DNA of 64,000 nt from Aurantimonas marina (GTDB taxonomy: Bacteria > Pseudomonadota > Alphaproteobacteria > Rhizobiales > Rhizobiaceae): the NCBI RefSeq assembly GCF_017183135.1, contig NZ_JADDXW010000017.1, positions 1 to 64,000 on the forward strand, in the 5' to 3' direction. Shown piece by piece: positions 36,515 through 45,356 of this stretch. The translations under genes and the position numbers were made by a program. Every line of letters starts with the position of its first letter. Position 1 is the stretch's first letter. The notes beneath the pieces were generated by a model. It was not told the origin of the DNA and did not search any database. It worked only from the letters and a program-made list of their open reading frames with translations.

Positions 36515-38278
36515 TCATGCCGCCACCAGATGGCCGGCGCCGCGATCGGTCAGCACCAACCGCTCCGGCGCTTCGCCCAGCTTCCTCACGGGGCTCGGAA
36601 TCTCCTGGTCGAGCCGCGGGAATTGGTGCCGTCGCCGCGTAGGATCCGGCACCGGTACCGCTTCGATCAGCCGCTGCGTGTAAGGATGCTGCGGAGCCGA
36701 GAAAATCTGATCGCGAGTACCGGTCTCGACGATCTGACCAAGATACATGACGGCGACGCGGTCAGAGATGTTCTCGACCACCGCCATGTCATGGGAAATG
36801 AACAGATAGGCGATCCCGAAGTCGGCCTGCAGCTCGCGCAGGAGTTCCAGCACGCGTGCCTGTACCGAGACGTCGAGCGCAGAAATGCTCTCGTCGGCGA
36901 TGATCAGCTTCGGTCGCAGCGCCAGCGCCCTGGCGATGCAAATCCGTTGGCGCTGGCCGCCGGAAAATTCGTGCGCGTAGCGGCTCATCTGGTCGGGTGA
37001 TAGGCCGACGCGCTCGAACAATCCGGCCACCCGCTCGCGGCGCTCTGCGCCCGACGCGATGCCGTGGATCACCATCGGCTCCGCCACGAGATCTCCGACT
37101 CTCATGCGCGGATCGAGCGAGGCGAAGGGATCCTGGAAGATCATCTGGATATCGCGACGGATCGCCTTTGCGTCCTTGCGCGCGAGGCCCGCCATATTGC
37201 GCCCGCCGACGACGATGTCGCCGCTATAGGGCACCAGTCCGGCCAGCGCCTTGGCGGTGGTCGACTTGCCGCAGCCCGACTCGCCGACCAGAGACAGCGT
37301 TTCTCCGGCTGTGACATCGAAGGAAACGCCCTCCACCGCGTGAACCCGCCGATCAACCCGGCCAAAAAAACCGCCGTGAAGATCGAAGCGAACGGTGAGA
37401 CCGCGCACGCCGACCACCGGCGGCGTTCCGGCGATGCTCGTCGGCCGCGTGGCGACCCGGCCCGTCCCGCCGCCGATCCGGGGCACGGCCGCCAGCAGTT
37501 CCTTGGTGTAGGCAACCTGGGGTTCGGCGAAGATTGCCTCCGCCGATCCCGCTTCCACCATGCGGCCCTCGCGCATGATGATGACACGATCTGCCATCTC
37601 GGCGACGACGCCCATGTCGTGGGTAATCAGGATGATCGCCGTGCCGAGGTCCCGCTGAAGTTCGCGCAGAAGTTCGAGCACCTCCCCCTGCACCGTCACG
37701 TCGAGCGCCGTCGTCGGCTCGTCAGCGATGAGGACATCGGGCCTGAGCGCCAGCGCCATAGCGATCATCACACGCTGGCGCATGCCACCGGAGAGCTCGT
37801 GCGGATACTGCCCCATCCGGCTGTCCGCCTCCGGTATCCTTACCGCGTTCAGCGCCTCGATCGCGCGACGCCGGGCTTCGGCGCGCCCGACATTGTCATG
37901 GGCCCGGATCGCCTCGGTCAGCTGCCGTCCGATGGTCAGCACCGGATTAAGCGACGTCATCGGCTCCTGGAAGATCATTGCGATCCGGTCGCCGCGCACG
38001 CGCCGCATCGCCACTTCGTCGAGCGTCGCCAGGTTAGTGTCGTCGAGCCGCATCACGCCGGCCTCGATCCGCGCCCCCGGTTTGGGCAGAAGCCCCATGA
38101 TCGCCAGCGCCGTCATCGATTTGCCCGAGCCGGATTCTCCGGCGATGCACAATGTTTCGCCGCGACCGAGCGTGAAGGCGAGGCCCGATACCACAGGCCG
38201 TGGGCCAGCCTCGCCGCCCACGAGGACGGTCAGCCCGTCGACGGTCAGCACGGGTGCCGCCGGCGCCTCCCTCCCCAT
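36515..38278 (-). CDS. Fused DppD-DppF-type ABC transporter ATPase
   Basis: Two complete dipeptide-type ATPase modules in one 587-residue chain. Module 1 has GESGSGKSMTALAIMG, LSGGMRQRVMIAMAL and VLIADEPTTALD; module 2 has GESGCGKSTTAKALAG, FSGGQRQRICIARAL and LIIADESISALD. The second Walker B ends in ADES where ADEP is usual. The chain powers the permease pair encoded upstream. I start at ATG 38278; the ATG at 38338, overlapping the amidase stop, is possible, but the intervening codons are atypical and include a hairpin. It is the last intact gene of the amide operon. Confidence 0.9.
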   Translation of the reverse strand: MGREAPAAPVLTVDGLTVLVGGEAGPRPVVSGLAFTLGRGETLCIAGESGSGKSMTALAIMGLLPKPGARIEAGVMRLDDTNLATLDEVAMRRVRGDRIAMIFQEPMTSLNPVLTIGRQLTEAIRAHDNVGRAEARRRAIEALNAVRIPEADSRMGQYPHELSGGMRQRVMIAMALALRPDVLIADEPTTALDVTVQGEVLELLRELQRDLGTAIILITHDMGVVAEMADRVIIMREGRMVEAGSAEAIFAEPQVAYTKELLAAVPRIGGGTGRVATRPTSIAGTPPVVGVRGLTVRFDLHGGFFGRVDRRVHAVEGVSFDVTAGETLSLVGESGCGKSTTAKALAGLVPYSGDIVVGGRNMAGLARKDAKAIRRDIQMIFQDPFASLDPRMRVGDLVAEPMVIHGIASGAERRERVAGLFERVGLSPDQMSRYAHEFSGGQRQRICIARALALRPKLIIADESISALDVSVQARVLELLRELQADFGIAYLFISHDMAVVENISDRVAVMYLGQIVETGTRDQIFSAPQHPYTQRLIEAVPVPDPTRRRHQFPRLDQEIPSPVRKLGEAPERLVLTDRGAGHLVAA

Positions 38279-38334
38279 TTTCGTACCGGCCGGGGCAAAG
38301 GATGCCCCGGACTGTTGGTGCCGCCCCGCGAGAA

Positions 38335-39279
38335 TCATTCGAAGACGCAACGGGGAAAATAGAACGAGACGACCCAGTTGGGCATGTCGACGATCTCCGA
38401 GATCCGCAGGTCGCCGCAGGTCGAGACCAGCATATAGGCCTCGACCGGGTCCATCCGGTAACGACCGGCCAGCAGATCGACCATCTGCGAAACTGCAGCC
38501 TTCGCCCCCTCCATCAAGTCGGAGCCGATGCCCGTGGTCACCTCGTAGCCCTTGGCGTCGAGATGACGGGTAACCGGTCCCGGCGTCGTGAAGCGCGGCA
38601 TCTTGAGCCGAGCGTCCTTGACCAGATCGAGGGTCAGCACCGTGTTCATCGGGCTTTCGATGGCGGTGCCGCAGACCTCGCCGTCGCCTTGTGCGGCGTG
38701 AGTGTCGCCGACGGAGAACAATGCGCCCGCAACCTCGACCGGCAGGTACAGCACTGTGCCCGCGGCAAGATCGCGTATGTCGAGATTGCCGCCGACCCGG
38801 CGCGGCGGCACGATCGAGTGGTGACCTGCCTCGGCCGGGGCGTTGCCGATCGTCCCGGCAAAGGGCTTGAGCGGCACCCTGCCCTGGCTGCCGAACAGCG
38901 CCGGTTCGAGACTGGCCGGATCGTATTTCCAGATCGTCAGCGCCGGCTCCCTGAAGTCGTCGGCGAGGAGGCCGAAGCCGGGGATGTTGGCCGTCCAGCC
39001 GAAGCCTGACGGCTTGAACGCCTCGACGGTGATCTTCAGCGCGTCGCCGGGCTCGGCCCCTTCGACGAAGATCGGGCCGTTGACGGGGTTGATCTTGCCG
39101 AAGTCGAGAGTTCGGACGTCTGCCACGGTCGAATCCGGCGTGAGCTGCCCGGCAGATGAGTCGAGGCATTCGAATTCGATCGTCGAACCGGGCGCGACAC
39201 GCGCGACCGGTTCGAACGAATTGTCCCAGCCGAAATGATGCTGCCGGGCGTGGATCGTGTAGTCGCAGTTACTGCACAT
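38335..39279 (-). CDS. Acetamidase/formamidase
   Basis: A 314-residue FmdA/AmdA-type amidase that hydrolyses a short amide to ammonia and a carboxylate. Visible family features are the early HHFGWDNSFEPVARVAPG block, FGSQGRVPLKPFAGTIGNAPAEAG, GDTHAAQGDGEVCGTAIESP with the metal-binding histidine, and STCGDLRISEIVDMPNWVVS near the end. The start overlaps the binding-protein stop by 11 bases. Association with amiC/amiR-type regulators and an ABC importer indicates uptake and breakdown of an amide; which amide is unknown. Confidence 0.9.
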   Translation of the reverse strand: MCSNCDYTIHARQHHFGWDNSFEPVARVAPGSTIEFECLDSSAGQLTPDSTVADVRTLDFGKINPVNGPIFVEGAEPGDALKITVEAFKPSGFGWTANIPGFGLLADDFREPALTIWKYDPASLEPALFGSQGRVPLKPFAGTIGNAPAEAGHHSIVPPRRVGGNLDIRDLAAGTVLYLPVEVAGALFSVGDTHAAQGDGEVCGTAIESPMNTVLTLDLVKDARLKMPRFTTPGPVTRHLDAKGYEVTTGIGSDLMEGAKAAVSQMVDLLAGRYRMDPVEAYMLVSTCGDLRISEIVDMPNWVVSFYFPRCVFE

Positions 39280-40969
39280 CGGTGACGAACACATAATCGT
39301 AGTTGATCGGGATATGGACGGGATCGACATACAGGTTGTCGGCGCCGCCCATACGCTTCGACTTCATGGTGAAGCGCTGCTCATTGAACACCGGCACCCA
39401 CGGCGCATCGGCCATGATCGCACCGTAGATCTCGCTCCACATCTGGGCGCGCTCGTTAGCTTTAGCGGGGTCGACGATCGCATCCGCCGCCGCGGCCTTC
39501 TTGTCGAGTTCCTCGTTGCAGTACCAGGACCAGTTCCAGCCGCCCGGGACCGCGCCGTCGCAGCCCAGGATCGGCCCATAGAAGTTCGACGGATCCGGGA
39601 AGTCGGCGATCCAGGCCATTCCGCCCGACCAGATCATCGGCGCGCCGTCCTTCTCGCCGCCGGCGGCGATCACGTTCGCCTGGGCCAGAGCCTGGATGTC
39701 GGCCTTGATGCCGATCTGGGACAGATCCTGTTGGATCGCCTGGGCGATGCGTGGGTTCGGATCGGTGTTCATGACGAAGAGTTCGGTCTGGAACCCGTTC
39801 GCCAGGCCGGCTTCGGCCAGCATCTCCTTGGCCTTCGCCGGATCGTAGGGATAGCCTTCGAAGCTCTTGTCATAGCCCGGCATCGACGGCGGAAGCGGCT
39901 GGTTGGCCGGCAGCGCCCGGTTGTTGATCATCTGGACGATGCGGTCCTTGTTGATTGCCATGTTGACCGCCTCGCGAACCTCCTTCTTGTCGAAGGGCTC
40001 CATCTGCGTGTTCATGGTGATGTAGCCAGTCTGCAACTGGCCGCCCTCGACGACCCGAGCCTTCTGCTCAGGATCGTTCATAACCTCCTGGAACTTCGCC
40101 GGCGGAATGCCGTCGCCCGGGATATCGACCTCGCCGCTCTGTAGGCGCAGCAGCGCGACGATCGGCTCCTGGCCGATTTCGAAGGTGATCTGGTCAAGAT
40201 ACGGAACGCCGTCGCGCCAGTAGTCGGGGTTCTTCTGGAACACGAGGCGCTGGCCGAGCGTCCATTCCGCCAGCTTGAACGCGCCGGTGCCGACCGGGTT
40301 CTTACCGAAATCGGCGCCATATTCCTCTACCGCCTCCTTCGGCACGATGGAGGAGAAGTTCAGCGCCATGACATGCAGGAAGGTCGCGTCCGGCCGAGAC
40401 AATTCGATCTTCACGGTCAAGGGATCGACGGTGGTCACGCCTTCGAGCGATTCCGCGCTCCCGTCGGTCATCTGGGCGTAGCCCTTGATCGAGCCGAAGA
40501 AGCCGGCGCCGGGGCTCTGGGTCTTCGGGTTGGTCACGCGATCAAGCGAATATTTCACGTCGTCCGCCGTCATCTCGCGGCCATTGTGGAACTTGACACC
40601 TTCGCGCAGGTGGAAGGTGAAGACGGTTCCGTCTTCCGAGATGTCGTAGCTTTCCGCGAGGCCGGGACGGAGGGTGGTCGTTCCCGGCACATAGTCCATG
40701 AGCGCGCCAAACAGGCTCTTGATCATCGACCAGTTCTGCCAGTCGTAGCCGATCGCCGGATCGAGCGTCGCGACGTCGTCCTTGTAGGTGATGACGATCG
40801 CGCCGCCCTGTTTGGCATCTGGATCGGGCGTGTAGGCGGCATCGGCTGCCGCTGCGGCGTTCGTTGCGTCCGGCGCTTTGGCGGGACTATCCTGAGCGGC
40901 GGCGGGAACGGTTGCCAGCGCGAGGCTGAGCGCCGAGGCTGCGACCGTGGAGGTGAGCCATGCTTTCAT
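39269..40969 (-). CDS. Dipeptide-type ABC transporter substrate-binding protein
   Basis: A 566-residue SBP_bac_5 family protein with a signal peptide ending ATVPAAAQ. The core motifs YDISEDGTVFTFHLREGVKFHNGREMTADDVKYSLDRV and GTGAFKLAEWTLGQRLVFQKNPDYW are intact. Family members bind peptides, nickel complexes or other small polar ligands. Its place between the permease genes and an amidase suggests an amide or amidated peptide ligand. Confidence 0.9.
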   Translation of the reverse strand: MKAWLTSTVAASALSLALATVPAAAQDSPAKAPDATNAAAAADAAYTPDPDAKQGGAIVITYKDDVATLDPAIGYDWQNWSMIKSLFGALMDYVPGTTTLRPGLAESYDISEDGTVFTFHLREGVKFHNGREMTADDVKYSLDRVTNPKTQSPGAGFFGSIKGYAQMTDGSAESLEGVTTVDPLTVKIELSRPDATFLHVMALNFSSIVPKEAVEEYGADFGKNPVGTGAFKLAEWTLGQRLVFQKNPDYWRDGVPYLDQITFEIGQEPIVALLRLQSGEVDIPGDGIPPAKFQEVMNDPEQKARVVEGGQLQTGYITMNTQMEPFDKKEVREAVNMAINKDRIVQMINNRALPANQPLPPSMPGYDKSFEGYPYDPAKAKEMLAEAGLANGFQTELFVMNTDPNPRIAQAIQQDLSQIGIKADIQALAQANVIAAGGEKDGAPMIWSGGMAWIADFPDPSNFYGPILGCDGAVPGGWNWSWYCNEELDKKAAAADAIVDPAKANERAQMWSEIYGAIMADAPWVPVFNEQRFTMKSKRMGGADNLYVDPVHIPINYDYVFVTDVQ

Positions 40970-41016
40970 CGGGTCAATCCTTTTCTTGGTTCGAGAGGAT
41001 GGGTTGAAATGCGTGG

Positions 41017-41937
41017 TCAGCGCAGCTTGATGCGCGGGTCGATGAAGGGCGTGACGATGTCGGCAAGCAGATTGCCGAGGACGATGGCGCAGGCCGAGAC
41101 CAGCGTCACACCCATGATGATCGGGATGTCGACGCGCTGGATCGCCTGCCAGGCCAGTTGGCCGATACCGGGCCAGCCGAAGACGCTCTCCACGACAACA
41201 ATGCCGCTCATGAACAGGCCGATGTCGATGCCGATCATGGCGATCACGGGCAAGATCGCGTTGGGCAGCGCGTGACGGAACAGCACCGTGGCGCGTGGCA
41301 GGCCCTTTGCGCGGGCGGTGCGAATATAGTCCTGGCGCAGGACGTCGATCATCGAGGAGCGCATCATCCGCGAGTACCAGCCGGCGCCCAGAATGCCGAG
41401 CGTCACCGAGGGCAGGACGAGATGCGAGAACGTGCCGTAGCCGCCGATCGGAAACCAGCCGAGCCGCACTGCAAAAACGTAGAGCAGCAGCAGGCCGACG
41501 ACGAATTGCGGCGCGGAGACCCCGATGAAGGAGCCGACCATCAGCGCCTGATCGGTCGCCGTGCCGCGCTTTACAGCGGCAATCAGCCCCATGGTCAGCC
41601 CGAGAGCCAGTTCGCAGACGATTGCCCCGGCCATCAGCAAGAGGGTCGCCGGCAGCCGTGCCATGACCAGCGTGGTCACTTCCGAGCGTTGCAGATAGGA
41701 CCGGCCGAGATCGCCCTGGACGAGGCCGAGAAGGTAACGGCCGTACTGCACGAGGAAGGGCTGGTCGAGCCCGAGTTCGCGGCGGATGTTCGCGACCGTC
41801 TGCGGCGTCGCGCTACGCCCGGCGATCTGGCGCACCGGGTCGGCCGGTAGCAGATACAACAGCGCGAAGGTGATCAGCGACACGCCGAGCAGAATCAGGA
41901 TGGATTGGAAGAGACGCCGGGCGAGGTAGGCGATCAC
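41017..41937 (-). CDS. ABC transporter permease, DppB type
   Basis: A 306-residue permease with six helices. The N-terminal signature is ARRLFQSILILLGVSLITFALLYLLPADPV, and the cytoplasmic loop is RTARAKGLPRATVLFRHALPNAILP. I place the start at GTG 41937, which overlaps the DppC-type stop (GTGA) and has GGGAGG five bases upstream; extending further would run into the preceding gene. Confidence 0.88.
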   Translation of the reverse strand: MIAYLARRLFQSILILLGVSLITFALLYLLPADPVRQIAGRSATPQTVANIRRELGLDQPFLVQYGRYLLGLVQGDLGRSYLQRSEVTTLVMARLPATLLLMAGAIVCELALGLTMGLIAAVKRGTATDQALMVGSFIGVSAPQFVVGLLLLYVFAVRLGWFPIGGYGTFSHLVLPSVTLGILGAGWYSRMMRSSMIDVLRQDYIRTARAKGLPRATVLFRHALPNAILPVIAMIGIDIGLFMSGIVVVESVFGWPGIGQLAWQAIQRVDIPIIMGVTLVSACAIVLGNLLADIVTPFIDPRIKLR

Positions 41938-42845
41938 GATAACCTCCCGCGCTGGGTCGGGTCGAGGATGTCGCGCATCGCGTCGCCGACGAGGTTGAAG
42001 GCCAGCGCCAGTGTCAGGATCGCCGCGCCGGGAAAGAACACCAGCCACGGCGCGGCCTGGAAATAGGTCTGGTTCTCGAAGATGATGTTGCCCCAGGAGG
42101 GCGTCGGCGGCTGCACGCCGACGCCGAGATAGGAGAGCGTCGCTTCCAGGAGGACCGTGGTCGAGATGCCGAGCGTTCCCCAGACGATGATCGTCGGCAG
42201 GAGATGCGGCAGAATATGGTGAAAGAGGATGCGTAGCGTGCCCGCGCCGATCGAGCGTTCGGCCTCGATGAATTCGCGCTGGGCCAGCGAACTCGTCTCG
42301 GTATAGATGACGCGGGCGGTTTGCACCCAATTGACCAACGCGATCACCAGCGCGACGATCCACAGGCTCGGCGACAGCACGGCGGCGAGACAGATCGCCA
42401 GCAGCAGCGCCGGAAACGCCATCATCAGATCGGTGAAGCGCATGAGGATGGTCCCTGTCCATCCGCGAAAGAACCCGGCGGTGACCCCGATCAGCGTGCC
42501 GATCAGCAGCGCAACGCCGTTGGCGGCAATGCCGATGATCAGCGAGGTGCGCGCGCCGTAGAGAATGCGCGTCAGGAGATCGCGCCCCAAGAGGTCGGTG
42601 CCGAGCGCGAAGGCGCCGCCTGGCGCCATCGGGGCACCTTCCAACGTCAGGCCATCGAAGAGCTGGTCGTTCGGATCGTAGGGAGTGAGCCAGGGCGCGA
42701 GCAGCGCGCCCGCAACGGTCAGGACGATGATCGCCAGTCCAACAACCGCGAGTGGTCGGGCGAGGAGCTGCGCAAGAATGCCTTTTCGCTTCACGCCAGA
42801 AACGGTCCCCGGCCGCAGCGGCTCAGAGGCGAGTAAATCGCTCAT
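41934..42845 (-). CDS. ABC transporter permease, DppC type
   Basis: A 303-residue permease with the N-terminal LARPLAVVGLAIIVLTVAGALLAPWLTPYDP helix and the loop EAERSIGAGTLRILFHHILPHLLPTI. It is the partner of the DppB-type permease. Its start lies 23 bases inside the end of the ANTAR regulator gene, so it belongs to the same transcription unit as the two regulators. Confidence 0.9.
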   Translation of the reverse strand: MSDLLASEPLRPGTVSGVKRKGILAQLLARPLAVVGLAIIVLTVAGALLAPWLTPYDPNDQLFDGLTLEGAPMAPGGAFALGTDLLGRDLLTRILYGARTSLIIGIAANGVALLIGTLIGVTAGFFRGWTGTILMRFTDLMMAFPALLLAICLAAVLSPSLWIVALVIALVNWVQTARVIYTETSSLAQREFIEAERSIGAGTLRILFHHILPHLLPTIIVWGTLGISTTVLLEATLSYLGVGVQPPTPSWGNIIFENQTYFQAAPWLVFFPGAAILTLALAFNLVGDAMRDILDPTQRGRLS

Positions 42846-43443
42846 CGCGCCCTCCGTGTGCTGGGTCCTGGTCCTGTTGCAGCGAAAGAAACTTCCGCGC
42901 CGCTTCCTCGATGGTCGTCTGCCAGTTCATCGCCAAGGCCCGCAATTGCGCATAGGCGCGATCCTCGCCGACGCCATCGGCCGCCAGTGTAACCACCGCC
43001 CTGACGATGGTTTGACGCTCGGCCACCCGTTCCTTGAGGCTCCTCACCTCTTCGGCGAGGCTGCGGCGGGCCTCGAAGCCCTGACGGGCGATCAACAACG
43101 CGCTGTAGATGCCGGAATTGCCTACCGGCTTTACCAGATGGGAGTCGGCACCGTGCGACAGAGCCCATTCGATCCGGCCCGGCGCTTCCGAGCCAATCAG
43201 CGCGATCATCGGCATGGGGGCCTCACCAGGCGCCCAGGCGAATTGCGCATCGAAGCCCATATCCGCGTCGAAGAACACGAAATCGGCACCGAGCGCTTCG
43301 GGCGGTAGATCCGGCCAGCACCCGAACGGCGACAGGCCGATGGCGATCAACTGACGGACTAGAGCGGCGGTCGCGCCATGCGGGCGATGCAGGATGTAGG
43401 CCGTAGCGCCGCCGAGATTGGGAATGCGATCGCGGCGCGTCAT
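42823..43443 (-). CDS. amiR: AmiR-type ANTAR antitermination regulator
   Basis: A 206-residue protein with a pseudo-receiver half (about 10-125) and a C-terminal ANTAR RNA-binding domain (SLKERVAERQTIVRAVVTLAADGVGEDRAYAQLRALAM). AmiR in Pseudomonas binds the leader RNA of the amidase operon and prevents termination when released by AmiC. Here it overlaps the AmiC-like gene by four bases, and a strong terminator lies upstream of that gene. The symbol is by family and gene order. Confidence 0.85.
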   Translation of the reverse strand: MTRRDRIPNLGGATAYILHRPHGATAALVRQLIAIGLSPFGCWPDLPPEALGADFVFFDADMGFDAQFAWAPGEAPMPMIALIGSEAPGRIEWALSHGADSHLVKPVGNSGIYSALLIARQGFEARRSLAEEVRSLKERVAERQTIVRAVVTLAADGVGEDRAYAQLRALAMNWQTTIEEAARKFLSLQQDQDPAHGGRDERFTRL

Positions 43444-44567
43444 GACACGGCCCTCAGGTTCGGGCGGCCGAAGGTGGCGAGCGGATCGTAGCGCGACAAA
43501 TAGGGATCGGGATCGATCCGCTTTGCGACCTCTTCAACCACCTCGAAAGCCTGGCCGGCGACGCGCCCGATCTTGACCGGCAGGCTGGCATGCTGCGTCT
43601 GGGGATCGATCGCGATGGGTCCGAACGGCGTCGCAAAAGTCCGGCCGGCAAAATCGAGATTGCCTTGGTTTTCGCCGGCCGACATCATGTCGGCCAGGAC
43701 GATGACCGAACTGAAAGCCGAAACGAAGAAGGAGGACGGACGGGGCTGAACGGGCTGTTCCGAACTCGCCGTTCGCTGCGGCCACCGGGTTGTCCCGTCA
43801 TCGAAAAACGGGCCGACGGCGATGTGCCCTTGTGCGGCGTCGCCGATCGCCGGCAGTTCGATCTCGGTCAGGTTGCAGGACAGGATCGGGCAGGTTGCAG
43901 CGGAAAACCATGGATCGTCCCGCGTCAGTTGTTCATAGGCCGCGAAGAACGCGTAAGAGGACGGCCCGATCAGGTGATTGAGGATGAAACTGGGGCGGGT
44001 GGCCCGGATTTCGTCGATCAGCCGGCCGACATCGACATCGCCGAGCGGCAGGTAGCGTTCGCCGAGAATCTGGCCGCCGGCATCACTGACGAGGTCGCGC
44101 GCTACTCGGTTGGTTTCCCACCCCCAGATGTAGTTGGAACCGACGAGGAACGCGTCGCGGCCGAAGCGCGGCACGATATAGCCGAGCAGCGGAACCAGAT
44201 GCTGGTTCGGGCAGGCGTTCATGTAGACGACATGTTCGTTCGACTCGAAGCCCTCGTAGGGGCAAGCATACCACAACGTCCCGCCGGTCTTTTCCAGAAC
44301 CGGAATCACCTCCTTGCGGCTCCAGGACGTGATGCAGCCGACGACATGCCGGGCCGAACTGGTGCGCAGGATGTCCTCGCAGAGCGGCGCGTAGCGATCG
44401 ATCTGCCCTTCGGGATCACGCTCGATCGGAACCAATTCCGTACGCGAAGCCGGATCGGCGTTAACGGTCGCGATACCGTGCATCGCACCGTCACGACATG
44501 CCTCCGACAACAGGCGGTAATTGCCCGAGCGTGAGTACAAGATGCCGATTTCGATCCGCTGCTTCAC
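43440..44567 (-). CDS. amiC: AmiC-type amide sensor (negative regulator)
   Basis: A 375-residue cytoplasmic member of the periplasmic-binding-protein fold, without signal peptide, beginning KQRIEIGILYSRSGNYRLLSEACRDGAMHGI. AmiC senses amides and sequesters AmiR when no amide is bound. The pocket-type segments ACPYEGFESNEHVVYMNACPNQHLVPL and VGSNYIWGWETNRVARDLV follow the AmiC/UrtA pattern. I start at GTG 44567 (GAGG six bases upstream); an upstream TTG at 44600 falls within the terminator hairpin and is not a credible start. It is the first gene of a seven-gene amide operon. Confidence 0.88.
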   Translation of the reverse strand: MKQRIEIGILYSRSGNYRLLSEACRDGAMHGIATVNADPASRTELVPIERDPEGQIDRYAPLCEDILRTSSARHVVGCITSWSRKEVIPVLEKTGGTLWYACPYEGFESNEHVVYMNACPNQHLVPLLGYIVPRFGRDAFLVGSNYIWGWETNRVARDLVSDAGGQILGERYLPLGDVDVGRLIDEIRATRPSFILNHLIGPSSYAFFAAYEQLTRDDPWFSAATCPILSCNLTEIELPAIGDAAQGHIAVGPFFDDGTTRWPQRTASSEQPVQPRPSSFFVSAFSSVIVLADMMSAGENQGNLDFAGRTFATPFGPIAIDPQTQHASLPVKIGRVAGQAFEVVEEVAKRIDPDPYLSRYDPLATFGRPNLRAVS

Positions 44568-44581
44568 CACAAGCCTCAAAC

Positions 44582-44629
44582 AAAAAACCCCGCGCGCCAA
44601 GGTCGATCAGTCGATCTTGGCGCGCGGGG
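44582..44629 (-). terminator. Strong intrinsic terminator in the amiC leader
   Basis: On the minus strand a 14-bp perfect GC stem (CCCCGCGCGCCAAG and its complement), then one mismatch, a 4-bp TCGA stem and a CTGA loop, followed by six T. It lies between a TTGACA promoter and the first gene of the amide operon, 15 bases ahead of the start codon, exactly where an ANTAR antiterminator would act. Confidence 0.93.
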
Positions 44630-44671
44630 CTCGGATGCCGTCCGGCGGTCAGGGCCGGTATTTGAGCGAGA

Positions 44672-44699
44672 AGCGTATCAGCGCGTCTTCCAATGTCAA
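44672..44699 (-). promoter_or_regulatory. Predicted promoter of the amide operon
   Basis: On the minus strand, a consensus -35 TTGACA and -10 TACGCT are separated by 16 bases. The predicted transcript would start near 44665 and run into the terminator at 44629-44582, giving a short leader RNA of about 80 bases unless antitermination occurs. Confidence 0.6.
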
Positions 44700-45215
44700 T
44701 CGACCTGCATCTATTTTTTACATGCATGATTTTTAAGCAGAGAGCACTTGGTAGTCTCCATGCCGCTCCCTGCGGAGAGCCGGTAACGCCGATTGCCGCA
44801 TTCGTAGATGCATGCGCGAGGTCGCGCAGATCTTCTTCGCCAGGGCAGCGAGCCCGTATCCCTCGTGGCGGCCAAGGCGGCTTGGATCAAGTTGAGCGCC
44901 GAGCTCGCGAATTGCCGGCTGCATCATCTCGACCGCGCCTTGAGTCGGACAGGAGGGCCTCGATCACCAAGCTCGGCTGCACGGACGTCGTTGCCTTTTT
45001 CGGACATTCGACTTGGTCACTTCCGACCGCCAACGCTGCAATGGCATCGTTTACTTCGAAACCAGGACGCTGTGGGTGCTGGAGATCCTCGAGCGCGGCT
45101 TCATCTGCGTCGGCACGCGCCATGTCAGTTTCTCCCATGGCGAGGGGCGCGGATGGCCATTCGCGAGCCGCTTGCGAACGACCGCGCGCGATCCGGGGCG
45201 ACCGTCATTTCCCTG
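44700..45215. other. Intergenic stretch, no recognisable gene
   Basis: About 516 bases between the amide operon promoter and the tRNA-Gly promoter. The first 40 bases are unusually AT-rich. Short open frames exist on both strands but none has a ribosome site together with protein-like composition, and I recognise no family. Confidence 0.5.
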
Positions 45216-45244
45216 TTGCAATCGATCGCGCTTTCCGCCATATA
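45216..45244 (+). promoter_or_regulatory. Predicted tRNA-Gly promoter
   Basis: A -35 TTGCAA and a -10 CATATA are separated by 17 bases, ending 37 bases before the mature tRNA 5' end. Confidence 0.5.
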
Positions 45245-45281
45245 CCGCCCGTCCGCGGCACCGAAGTGCCGCCCGGAGCGG

Positions 45282-45356
45282 GCGGGCGTAGCTCAGGGGT
45301 AGAGCACAACCTTGCCAAGGTTGGGGTCGTGGGTTCGAATCCCATCGCCCGCTCCA
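45282..45356 (+). tRNA. tRNA-Gly (anticodon GCC)
   Basis: The acceptor stem GCGGGCG pairs perfectly with CGCCCGC and is followed by U73 and an encoded CCA. The D-arm is GCTCAGGGGTAGAGC, the anticodon loop TTGCCAA is closed by CCTTG/CAAGG-type pairing, and the T-loop is TTCGAAT with a perfect GTGGG/CCCAT-type stem. The anticodon GCC reads GGC and GGU glycine codons. A short T-run follows at 45357. The accessory region begins downstream. Confidence 0.97.

Noticed and set aside
38279-38338. A 20-residue N-terminal extension of the fused ATPase from ATG 38338
   Set aside because: Although it overlaps the amidase stop, the codons are atypical and contain a 7-bp hairpin, so the ATG at 38278 is preferred.
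44568-44600. N-terminal extension of amiC to a TTG codon
   Set aside because: The extension would be encoded inside the terminator hairpin; GTG 44567 has a proper ribosome site.
44887-45138. An 83-codon minus-strand frame between amiC and tRNA-Gly
   Set aside because: No family recognised, no ribosome site, and the neighbouring frames are equally open, so it is not distinguishable from chance.
45282-45356. tRNA-Gly as the attachment site of the mobile element
   Set aside because: Its 3' end differs from the 24-base tRNA remnant at 46660-46683, and no repeat of its end is seen downstream.
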